NCBI GenBank assembly: GCA_016714605.1
Contig: JADKDL010000007.1
Span: 62,001-126,000, forward strand
DNA length: 64,000 bases
Direction: 5' to 3'
From: Bacteroidales bacterium
Lineage (GTDB): Bacteria > Bacteroidota > Bacteroidia > Bacteroidales > UBA1715
Shown here in pieces: positions 55,248-64,000 of the stretch. The translations under genes and the position numbers were made by a program. The number at the start of each line of letters is the position of its first letter. The first letter of the stretch is position 1. The notes under the pieces were generated by a model. The model was given only the letters and a program-made list of their open reading frames with translations, had not been told where the DNA came from and did no database searches.

Positions 55248-56480
55248 ATGAAAGATTTAATAGAAAGAAAGGAATATGTTGATAAATTATTATCGTACAA
55301 GGATAAAGACCTTATCAAAGTAGTAACTGGATTACGCCGTTCAGGAAAATCAACACTATTATCAATGTTCAGAAACCGTTTGATTTCTAATGGTGTAAAA
55401 TCAGAACAAACTCAGTTATATAATTATGAATTACCTGAGAATTATCTGAATAAAACGTGGGATGAGATCTATTTTGAAATTAAATCGAAACTAATAACAG
55501 AAAAAGAAAACTATATATTTCTTGATGAAATTCAGAATATTCAATATTTTGAAAAATTAGTAGATGGTCTTTATGCCACAGAAAATATTGATGTTTATAT
55601 CACTGGTTCAAACGCAAATTTATTATCTAGTGAATTGGCAACCTTGCTAAGTGGCAGGTATATAGAGATTTCTATTTTACCATTTTCTTTTGCCGAATAT
55701 TTGAAATATAGAGGTATTGATTATGATAATAAATACCTAAATTATGAAGCATTATTTTACGATTTTGTCAACGAAACATCCTTACCCAAAGGGGTTGAAC
55801 TACGTGAAGTAGGTTTTGATAAAATTTACGAATATCTTGAAGCATTATATGCAACAATTATCGAAAAAGATATTACACAAAGATATAAGATAAATGATAA
55901 ACGAGCATTTAACAACGTTATAAAATTTGTCGCATCGAATATTGGAAGCCAAATGTCACCAAGCAGCATTTCAAAAGCTTTGAAAGCAGACAGGCAGTCT
56001 GTGCATCACGCAACGGTTGAGAAATTTATATCCTATTTAGTTGATAGTTTTGTTTTCTATTGTGTACATCGTTTTGATATAAAAGGAAAAAAGCAACTTG
56101 CAACACAAGAAAAATATTATTTGGTAGATTTAGGATTGCTGAATGTACTTGTCGGAAGAGATAGATTATCTAACAGAGGTCATATTCTTGAAAATGTAGT
56201 TTATCTTGAACTTTTAAGGAGGGGTTATAAAATATGGACAGGAACGCTTAGAGATGCTGAAATTGATTTTATTGTAAAAAATCGTACTGGGGAAATTGAA
56301 TATTATCAGGTTTCTTGGGAATTTTCAAATCAAGAAACAGAAAAGCGTGAATTTGCAGCTTTAGAAAAAATAAAAGACAATTATCCCAAATATTTACTTA
56401 CGACAGAATCTTTTACTCAAAACAGAGCAGGGATAATTCAAAAAAATGTATTTGAATGGCTTCTAGAAAGAAAAAGATGA
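55248..56480 (+). CDS. AAA-14 / DUF4143 ATPase
   Basis: 410 residues. Walker A GLRRSGKST (residues 28-36) and Walker B YIFLDEIQ (~residue 90) form an AAA_14 domain, with ITGSNANLLSSELATLLSGRYIEI as the sensor-1/arginine region (GSNA, LSGRxxxI). The C-terminal DUF4143 domain includes FVFYCVHRFDIKGKKQLATQEKYYLVDLGLLNVLVGR and a PD-(D/E)XK-like RDAEIDFIVKNRTGEIEYYQVSWEF. Such proteins are abundant, often in many copies per genome, and their function is unproven; some authors suspect defence or toxin-like roles. This copy is intact, flanked by repeats, and carries its own operator-like promoter. Confidence 0.9.
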   Translation: MKDLIERKEYVDKLLSYKDKDLIKVVTGLRRSGKSTLLSMFRNRLISNGVKSEQTQLYNYELPENYLNKTWDEIYFEIKSKLITEKENYIFLDEIQNIQYFEKLVDGLYATENIDVYITGSNANLLSSELATLLSGRYIEISILPFSFAEYLKYRGIDYDNKYLNYEALFYDFVNETSLPKGVELREVGFDKIYEYLEALYATIIEKDITQRYKINDKRAFNNVIKFVASNIGSQMSPSSISKALKADRQSVHHATVEKFISYLVDSFVFYCVHRFDIKGKKQLATQEKYYLVDLGLLNVLVGRDRLSNRGHILENVVYLELLRRGYKIWTGTLRDAEIDFIVKNRTGEIEYYQVSWEFSNQETEKREFAALEKIKDNYPKYLLTTESFTQNRAGIIQKNVFEWLLERKR

Positions 56481-57130
56481 TAAATTAAATACGATAAGAG
56501 CGAACGCGTAATCGAGAGGCTCACGAGCGTACAAGTTTTATATTCCACAGTTCGCAATGCAATGTAAATTGCAAACCAGCGGAACTAAATAATGCCAGTA
56601 TTTGTGAATTTGCTTTCACTTGTTTGTAGTAGTAAAGCTTTGATTCATACCAACCAAATAGGCTTATCTTTTTTAAAGAGTAATTAAACACATGATTTCT
56701 GATTCTAAGTCGTTAGATTTTCTTAAAGACGAAGAATTTCAGTATACCATTGAGATCAAACCCCAGTAGACTGAGTTCAAAGCTCAATAAACTGAGTTCA
56801 GAGCTCAGTAGACTTCCCTTTTAACCCAATAGAGAGTGTAAAGCAGATTGCAAACTGCCTGAGCTAATTTTGAAAATGGAAGTAATATATAAGCTTGAAG
56901 ATTTTGACATATTGATATTTTGTTTATTTTTGAAACAGTATAAAATTTTCAGAAAACCATAATGATACAGTTGCATTTATGTAAAAAATTCTTTTGCAAA
57001 AAAATGAGGTGTTGATAAATAGTATGGGTAAATATTAGGTGATAATGAAGAGTTAGCGGTCATTATGAGACAGAACCTATAATTGTATTTTAAAAAATAT
57101 TTATATTTATCACTTAAAATATCTTTAAAA
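56481..57130. other. Region after the AAA ATPase, with repeat copy and truncated ORF
   Basis: 650 bp. A 25-codon frame MISDSKSLDFLKDEEFQYTIEIKPQ (56692-56769) stops right at the edge of the repeat copy (56765), as if a gene had been cut there. The rest up to 57130 is AT-rich, with no clear promoter for the next gene. An oddly GC-rich patch at ~56495-56530 (GCGAACGCGTAATCGAGAGG) has no assigned role. Confidence 0.5.
56765..56848 (+). repeat. Second copy of the 21-bp repeat end
   Basis: Four 21-bp units (56765-56785, 56786-56806, 56807-56827, 56828-56848) nearly identical to 55030-55113; one base in the first unit and a few elsewhere differ. The two copies are in direct orientation, 1,735 bp apart, and bracket the AAA ATPase gene. 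The coding end here reads NKLSSELSRLPF, as in the first copy. Confidence 0.85.
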
Positions 57131-59044
57131 ATGAAAACATTAAAACTAACTTTATTACTTTTCACCCTTTTTTCTGCCACACAATTTTTTGCTCAGAACA
57201 CAACTCGTGATTTTATAAAAGAACAAAAAATAGAAGCTCAACTAAAAAAAATAGACTCTTCTATAGTTAAAATCTATAAAGAAGCTACAGTAGCTATGGA
57301 TCAAAATAATCTAAAATTAGCTGATAGCTTATACTCTTTAGTATATGATAAGGCTCCTACATTTGATCCAGCAATTAGGCGTCTTGGAATAATTAAATTT
57401 CAATTAGGAAATACAAAAGTAGGTGTAGAATTATGTGAAAGAGCAATTAGAATTAATGAAACTGCATATAATTTATTATCACTGGCTTATTGTTACTTTG
57501 CTAATAGTAATATTCGAAATATAAGGATGTCCTCATCTTTACTAAAGAAAGCACAAATGCTTCCAGATGGTGATGATCCAGACATTTTAAGTTTATTAGG
57601 TCAAATTGCATTAGAAGAGCAAAATATTGTTGATTTTCGCACCATAACAAATGAAATGTTAGCAAAGCATAAAGATTTAATGATAACACATTATTTTGCA
57701 GCTATATTGGCAGCTCAGGACGAAGAATGGAAACTTGCTGAAAGTGAAATTCAGCAAGCAAAAAAAATGGGTCTTCAAGAAGAAGCTGTTCAGGAGTTTT
57801 TGAATTCAGGGGTTAGTAGCAATTTAAAAAAACGACTATATGGCTATTATTTCGTTGTAATTGTTATCATTTGGATATTGGGGCTTTTCTTTCTTTTTAT
57901 AATTGGGAAATTATTATCAAACTTTACATTGCGTTCAATTGAAAAACATGCTCTATCATCTATATCAAACAAAAGTGTCAAGATTCTGCGTCCACTTTAT
58001 AGGCTATTTATGAATATTGGAGGTATTTATTATTATTTATCGCTTCCCATTATTTTAATATTAGTAATTGCTTTAGTCGTTGTTCTATTTTATTTATTTT
58101 TATATGTGGGTCGAATTCCAATTCAACTAATGGCAATTCTAGTAATCGGTTCATGTTTTACCATTTACGGTATGATTAGATCATTATTAGTAAAAGTTGA
58201 TTATTCAGACCCTGGTCGTAAACTTGAAATTGAAGAAGCACCAGAATTATTTAAACTTGCGGAAGAAGTTGCGAATACAATAGGTACAAGAACTATAGAT
58301 GAAATTCGAATTACTCCAACAACAGACTTAGCGGTATACGAGAGAGGTACATGGAAAGATAAGTTTCAAGACAAGGCTAAACGGGTTTTAATTTTGGGAA
58401 TAGGTGTTTTAAAAGATTTCAATCAATCAGATTTTCGTGCTGTTTTAGCTCATGAATATGGTCATTTTTCACATAGAGATACAGCAGGTGGTGATGTTGC
58501 TTTACGAGTTAGAAACGACATGACTAAATATTTTTACGCTCTCTATTCAGCAGGTCAAAATGTATGGTGGAACTTAGCTTTTCAGTTTCTCCGTTTATAT
58601 AATTTTATTTTTCTAAGAATCAGTCATGGTTCAACAAGATTACAAGAAGTGCTTGCCGATAATGTTGCTGCTAAAACTTATGGTAAATTAGCGTTTCAAA
58701 ATGGTCTAACCTATGTAATTAAAAGAGAAATTGAATTTAATTTATTTGCAAACATTGAAATCGACGAAGCAAAGAAAGTAGATCGCCCATTTAATAATTT
58801 ATATGAATTATCAGGAAATTCAACTGAATCTATTGATGAAGAGTTGAATAATTCTCTTAATAGAAAAACCACAGAAGACGACACACATCCAAGTCCTATT
58901 GATAGATTTCGTTTTATATCAAATGTTAATAATATAAACATTAACTATGACAGTTCTAAAATAAGAGATTTGTTTCTGAATTGGGATTCAATAACACATG
59001 AAATGACTAAAATAATAGAAGACAATGTTAACAAATACAGATAA
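57131..59044 (+). CDS. M48-family membrane metallopeptidase with TPR repeats
   Basis: About 637 residues from MKTLKLTLLLFTLFSATQFFAQ (signal peptide); the upstream in-frame Met at 57083 is less likely. Residues ~25-200 are TPR-like helical repeats (ADSLYSLVYDKAPTFDPAIRRLGII, AYNLLSLAYCYFANSN, DPDILSLLGQIALEEQNI). A first membrane helix (YYFVVIVIIWILGLFFLFIIGKLL, ~235-258) and two more (~300-360) follow. The zinc site is VLAHEYGHFSHRD (~residue 440, HExxH), with ADNVAAKTYG giving the third ligand glutamate. Related M48 proteases such as HtpX clear misfolded membrane proteins. The TPR part may be periplasmic and recruit substrates. Confidence 0.8.
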   Translation: MKTLKLTLLLFTLFSATQFFAQNTTRDFIKEQKIEAQLKKIDSSIVKIYKEATVAMDQNNLKLADSLYSLVYDKAPTFDPAIRRLGIIKFQLGNTKVGVELCERAIRINETAYNLLSLAYCYFANSNIRNIRMSSSLLKKAQMLPDGDDPDILSLLGQIALEEQNIVDFRTITNEMLAKHKDLMITHYFAAILAAQDEEWKLAESEIQQAKKMGLQEEAVQEFLNSGVSSNLKKRLYGYYFVVIVIIWILGLFFLFIIGKLLSNFTLRSIEKHALSSISNKSVKILRPLYRLFMNIGGIYYYLSLPIILILVIALVVVLFYLFLYVGRIPIQLMAILVIGSCFTIYGMIRSLLVKVDYSDPGRKLEIEEAPELFKLAEEVANTIGTRTIDEIRITPTTDLAVYERGTWKDKFQDKAKRVLILGIGVLKDFNQSDFRAVLAHEYGHFSHRDTAGGDVALRVRNDMTKYFYALYSAGQNVWWNLAFQFLRLYNFIFLRISHGSTRLQEVLADNVAAKTYGKLAFQNGLTYVIKREIEFNLFANIEIDEAKKVDRPFNNLYELSGNSTESIDEELNNSLNRKTTEDDTHPSPIDRFRFISNVNNININYDSSKIRDLFLNWDSITHEMTKIIEDNVNKYR

Positions 59045-59156
59045 ATAAAGTCCACTAATATGAAGAATATGTTCCGCTATAGCTTTGCCTGAATCGAAAA
59101 TATTTTTTCTTATTTTTGCAAACAGTTTAATAAGCTAATAAGCTAAACTATAATAA

Positions 59157-59194
59157 AAAAAGAGGCTGTCTAAAATTTCAGACAGCCTCTTTTT
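59157..59194. terminator. Bidirectional terminator
   Basis: AAAAAGAGGCTGTCT (59157-59171) pairs exactly with AGACAGCCTCTTTTT (59180-59194), 8-nt loop, with A on one flank and T on the other. It lies between the M48 gene and convergent gltD, and serves both. Confidence 0.9.
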
Positions 59195-59227
59195 GCAAAT
59201 TACCATATAAACATTAAAAAAACCTAC

Positions 59228-60714
59228 TTAGATATTTCTATCGTCTAAGGTGAATCTTGAGGTTTTCTTCGCTTCTAGCGTCGATTCTCCTATCAAAAAT
59301 TCATCTATAGCTATAGCACATTCTCTACCTTCGTGTATTGCCCATACTACAAGAGATTGTCCTCTTCTCATATCGCCGGCACTAAATACTTTATCTACAC
59401 TGGTTTTATACTCACCATAGAGAGCATCTACGTTGCCTCTATTGTCGAACTTAACTCCCAAACCTGCTAGTAAGCCTTCGTGTTGTGGATTTACAAAACC
59501 CATTGCCAAAAATGCATATTCGCATGGTATTTCTTTTTCTGTTCCCGGTACTTCTTTGAAATTTGGTCTTTGTCCCGGAGCAGGCGCATCCCACTCAATA
59601 GTTACCACTTTTGCTGCTTTCAAGTTACCTTTTCCATCGCCAATAAATTCTTTGGTCATAACAGACCAGAATCTGTCGCAACCTTCGTCGTGCGATGAAG
59701 ATGTTCTCAAAATCTGTGGCCATTCCGGCCAAGGGTCAGTAGCACCTCTTGCAGTTTTTGGTTTAGGCAACAACTCTATTTGAGTTATGGCTTTTGCTCC
59801 ATGTCTGTTTGATGTACCTACACAGTCGGAACCGGTATCGCCACCACCAATAACAAGAACATTAGCATCTTTAACGAAAAGCTCTGCTTTTTTGTCGAAT
59901 TTCTCGCCCGATACTCTTTGGTTATTTTGCTTTAAAAATTCCATAGCAAAATAAACACCTTTATTATCTCTTCCCGGTACCGGTAAATCTCTCGGTATGG
60001 TAGACCCTCCGGTAAGCGCAACTGCATCGAACTCTTTCATTAAATCGGCAGGTTTTACATCTACCCCAACATTGGTGCTGGTCTTGAATATAATTCCTTC
60101 TTCTTGCATCAATTTAACTCTTCTCTCAACATATTTTTTGTCGAGTTTAAAATCAGGTATGCCATATCTTAAAAGTCCGCCCGGTTGGTTGTCTCTTTCA
60201 AAAACAGTAACAGTATGTCCGGCTTTATTAAGTTGTTCGGCACAAGCCAATCCGGCAGGTCCGCTGCCTATTACAGCAACTTTTTTACCCGATCTTTTTG
60301 AAGGTGCCAAAGCTTTCACCCAACCATTATCGAATGCTTTTTCAATAATAGTCTTTTCAATATGTTCAATAGCTACCGGTGGTTTATTTATACCAAGTAC
60401 ACATGAAGATTCGCATGGTGCAGGACAAATCCTTCCGGTAAATTCAGGGAAGTTATTGGTAGAAACCAATATTTTGTATGCCTCATACCAATTTTGTCTG
60501 TACACGGCGTCATTAAACTCCGGAATAATATTGCCCAGCGGACAACCATTATGACAGAACGGAACACCACAATCCATACAACGTGCGGCTTGTGTTTCTG
60601 TTTTCTTGCTGCTGAAATCTAAATAGAACTCAGCATAATTATTGATACGCTCCTTCGGATCTTTCAACTGAGGGAGTTCTCTATCATATTCTAAAAACCT
60701 GTAGGTTTTCCCAT
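59228..60714 (-). CDS. gltD: Glutamate synthase small subunit, one frameshift
   Basis: GltD supplies electrons from NADPH to GltB through FAD and Fe-S clusters. The true start is ATG at 60714 (MGKPTGF...): the T run after GGT is one base short (A5 at 60693-60697 on the plus strand), giving a false stop; the frame then goes on LEYDRELPQLKDPKERINNYAEFYLDF. Corrected length is ~495 residues. Fe-S cysteines are in CMDCGVPFCHNGCPLGN and FTGRICPAPCESSCVLG. The FAD site is VAVIGSGPAGLACAEQLNKAGH and the NADP site VLVIGGGDTGSDCVG. Located 29 bp downstream of gltB, in the same transcript. Confidence 0.92.
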
Positions 60715-60743
60715 TTTACATTCCTCCTAAATCATTAAATTAA

Positions 60744-63700
60744 TTATGCTTTTGCTTCTGCAGCAGCAAGTTTTCTTTCTTCCAACACACGTTTATAATC
60801 ACGCGGAAATACTTTAACAAAGTTATTTAAAGTATTGTCCCAATCGGCAAGTAATTTTTTTGCCACAGAACTACCGGTATATTCAAAATGCTTTTTCAAC
60901 ATACCTTGTAACAGATCATAATCTTCGTAAGGAACCGGATCTAAGTCAACCAATTCGGTATTGCACGATTTGCTGAATTTATGACTTGGGTCATAGATAT
61001 AAGCCAAACCTCCGCTCATACCTGCAGCAAAGTTTCTACCATAGCCACCAATATTTACTACAATACCACCGGTCATATATTCACAACCGTGATCTCCAAC
61101 TCCTTCTACTACAGTTTTAACACCTGAATTTCTTACGCAGAAACGTTCGCCTGCCATACCTCTAATATATGCTTCACCACTAACTGCACCGTAAAACGAT
61201 ACGTTACCAATGATTACATTCTCTTCGGGTACAAATTTGGCAGTTTTATCAGGATACACGATCAGTTTACTTCCAGAAAGTCCTTTTCCGAAGTAGTCGT
61301 TAGCTTCACCTTCAAGTTCTAGGCGTAAACCATTTTGACCGAATGCAGCAAATGACTGTCCGGCACTTCCTTTAAACTTATAGGTAATAGTATCTTCAGG
61401 CAATCCTGCGGTACCATATTTTAAAGAAATATTATAAGAAAGCATGGTTCCTATAGCTCTATCAGTATTGATAATAGGGAACTCTCCAGTAACTTTTTTC
61501 TTGCTGTCTAATGCAGGTTTAGCCTTTTCAATCAATTTGATATCCATGATATCCTGAAGTTTATGTTTTTGAACTTCAGATTTATATAGACCCACAGAAG
61601 GATCGGCAGGAACTTTATAAAGCAATTTGCTTAAATCTACTTTCTGAGCTTTCCAATGGCTCACGTCATCGCGGTGACGCAAGAATTGTGTTTGTCCAAC
61701 CATTTCATTAATGGTTCTGAAACCTAGTTCGGCCATTATCTCACGCAATTCTTCGGTAAAGAAAGTAAATAGGTTAATAACGTTTTCAACTTTACCACTG
61801 AACACTTTACGTAAGTCTTTATTTTGAGTAGCTACACCAACCGGACAAGTATTTAGGTGACATTTTCTCATCATAATACAACCTTCAGCTATAAGAGCTG
61901 CGTAGGCTACCCCACTCCTCTGCTCCCAATAGAGTAGCAATAGCAATATCTCTACCTGAACGCATCATACCATCGGTTTGAACGGTAATACGGCTTCTTA
62001 ACTTATTAAGTACCAATGTTTGGTGTGTTTCAGCTAAGCCATATTCCCAAGGCGCACCGGCATGGTGAATTGAACTAAGCGGCGAAGCCCCTGTTCCACC
62101 ATCATAACCAGAGATAAGAACCTTATCGGCAAATGCTTTAGCAACACCTGCTGCAATAGTTCCAACACCTGCTTTAGATACCAACTTAACGTTAATATCG
62201 GCAAGTGGATTTGCGTTTTTAAGGTCGAAAATAAGCTGAGCTAAATCTTCTATTGAATAAATATCATGGTGCGGAGGTGGAGAAATTAATCCAACACCCG
62301 GAGTAGAATTTCTAACTCTACCAATCCACTCATCAACTTTATGACCAGGTAGTTGTCCACCTTCACCAGGTTTAGCACCCTGAGCCATTTTTATCTGAAT
62401 CTCATCGCAATTAGCCAAGTAGTTGCTATGAACACCAAAACGACCCGAAGCAACTTGTTTGATTGCAGAACGTTCCCAATCGCCATTTTCTTTTCTTACA
62501 AATCGGATTTCATCTTCGCCTCCTTCACCGGAATTGCTTCTACCGCCAATACGGTTCATTGCAACTGCAAGTGTAGAGTGAGCTTCATAAGAAATAGAAC
62601 CAAATGACATTGCACCAGTAGCAAATCGTTTGAAGATATTTTCTTTAGATTCAACTTCACTTAAAGGAATAGATTTTCTAAGGTTTTTAAATTCCATCAA
62701 CCCTCTAAGCGTAAACTGCTGCTTAGACTGATCGTTTATTTTTGCTGCATACTCTTTATATATAGAATAATCGCCAGTACGAACAGCTTTTTGAAGTAAT
62801 GAAATTGTTTCAGGATTCATCAAATGTTTCTCACCACGTTGTTTCCATTGGTGATATCCACCCTCTTCTAGTCTTTGACCAATAATTTCTGTACTAGGGT
62901 AACCAGCTTTATGTCTTATAAGCACCTCACGTGCAATATCATCATAACCTAAACCGCCAATTTTAGAAATTGTACCACAAAAGCACTCATCAATAACTGA
63001 AGTTCCAATACCAAAACACTCAAATATTTGAGCTCCTTTGTATGATTGCAATGTTGAGATACCCATTTTAGAGAATATCTTATACAATCCACCACCAATA
63101 GCTTTAACGTATCTGTCATACATTTCGGCACAGGTAAGGCTATCAGGTACTAATCTAAGTAGAGGTAATGTTTCAATAGTTTCAAAAGTAAGATACGGGT
63201 TTACAGCATCGGCACCGTAACCAAATAAGGTTGCGAAATGATGTGTTTCACGAGCATCTCCGGTTTCAATTACGATACCACATCTTACTCTCAATCCGTT
63301 AAGGATAAGGTGATGATGCAATGCACCAACAGCAAGTAACGAAGGTATTGGAGCTGTATCTTTATCTATTTGTCTGTCTGACAATAAAATTACGTTTGCA
63401 CTTGCGTCAATAATTGCTTTATCGGCATCTTTGCACATTTTATCAAGAGCAGCTTTCAAAGCGCCCGGCTCTCCTGTTGTTGGGAAAGACATGCTTATTT
63501 CATGCACTCTAAAATCGGAATGGCTTATCTGACGTATTTTTTCCAACTGTTCGTTTGTAAGAACCGGTTGGTCGAACGTAATTTGTTTACAATGCAACGA
63601 ACTTTCAGAAAGAATATTAAATGTTCTTCCTAAGCTTGTTTTAAGCGACATTATTATTTTTTCTCTGATAGGATCTATCGGAGGGTTTGATACCTGAGCA

Positions 63701-64000
63701 AACTGCTGTTTGAAATAGTTAGACAGGTGTCTGCTTTGGTGAGACAATACAGCCAAAGGAGTATCATCGCCCATTGAGCCAATAGGATCTTGCTTCTGCA
63801 AAATCATTTCGGCTAACGTAGCTCTTACATCTTCATTGGTAACACCAAAAGCCAACTGACGACCTAATAACGTTTCATTATTAGAAATATATTTAGCCGG
63901 TTTTTCAGGAAGTTTATCAATAGAAACAGAGTTTTGATTCAACCACTCTCTATAAGGCTTTTTGGTACAGATTCTATTTTTAACCTCTTCGTCGGCAACA
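60744..64000 (-). CDS. gltB: Glutamate synthase large subunit, 5' part outside the window, one frameshift
   Basis: GltB makes two glutamates from glutamine and 2-oxoglutarate. The frame continues to the window edge at 64000 (upstream codons read KNRICTKKPYREWLNQNSVSIDKL), so the N-terminal glutaminase domain is missing. Visible are the FMN-binding region SGYDGGTGASPLSSIHHAGAPWEYGLAE and QTDGMMRSGRDIAIATLLGAEEWG. The 3Fe-4S cysteines are in CIMMRKCHLNTCPVGVATQ, and the C-terminal alpha domain has repeated glycine turns (GGLAYIYDPSHKF). A missing base at ~61910-61913 (run of four C on the plus strand) breaks the frame after GAEEWG; the other frame continues VAYAALIAEGC. With GltD it forms the assimilation step for ammonium made by nitrogenase or taken up. 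Confidence 0.9.

Overview
The window is from a Bacteroidetes genome. It is AT-rich, and several promoters fit the phylum's TTTG-N19-21-TAnnTTTG pattern (upstream of tRNA-Leu, an ECF sigma gene, yefM-yoeB and an AAA ATPase). It also carries type IX secretion C-terminal domains, a FecI/FecR pair, STN and PorT-type barrel proteins, and a hybrid two-component regulator. It fixes nitrogen in principle and is equipped to attack plant polysaccharide, which suggests an anaerobic or microaerobic plant-matter degrader. I cannot name the genus.

Layout. 0-3.2 kb: end of an FkbM methyltransferase, tRNA-Leu(CAA), a T9SS-exported glycoside hydrolase and a small methyltransferase. 3.5-11.7 kb: nifH-nifI1-nifI2-nifD-nifK-nifE-nifN, the gene order of anaerobe/methanogen-type molybdenum nitrogenase, with intergenic hairpins and a candidate operator before nifH; nifB is not in the window. 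11.9-24.5 kb: two chemoreceptors, a radical SAM gene, rsmI, tpx, and an ECF sigma/anti-sigma/STN-barrel operon whose sigma factor appears to lack region 4. 24.6-33.4 kb: pentapeptide protein, membrane and metal transport genes, a B12-binding radical SAM enzyme, and RDD and OmpA/TonB_C fusion proteins. 33.4-34.1 kb: a gene-free stretch with a GC-rich inverted-repeat block and an orphan terminator. 34.1-47.6 kb: a giant T9SS type B surface protein, a hybrid two-component regulator, and a divergent GH74 xyloglucanase. 47.7-54 kb: barrel protein, yefM-yoeB, a flavodoxin/ferredoxin protein, a ModF-like ABC ATPase and a CE2-like esterase. 53.9-57 kb: an accessory segment with a BRO-N/Fic fusion, a 21-bp repeat coding a leucine heptad protein, and an AAA ATPase flanked by copies of that repeat. 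57-64 kb: an M48 protease and glutamate synthase (gltD, gltB running off the right edge).

How the genes fit together. NifDK/NifH reduce N2, NifEN build the cofactor, NifI1/NifI2 probably switch activity off when fixed nitrogen is plentiful, and GltBD assimilates ammonium. The regulator beside the GH74 enzyme, the GH-A hydrolase and the CE2 esterase suggest secreted hemicellulose degradation supplying carbon.

Caution for any reader: at least nine genes are broken by single missing bases or a single stop codon (nifD twice, gltB, gltD, the first hydrolase twice, BRO-N/Fic, the flavodoxin gene, a radical SAM gene and the T9SS type B protein). Every frameshift I could resolve is one missing base, often in a homopolymer. 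This looks more like sequencing undercalls than mass gene decay, so I annotate these as full-length genes with noted lesions.
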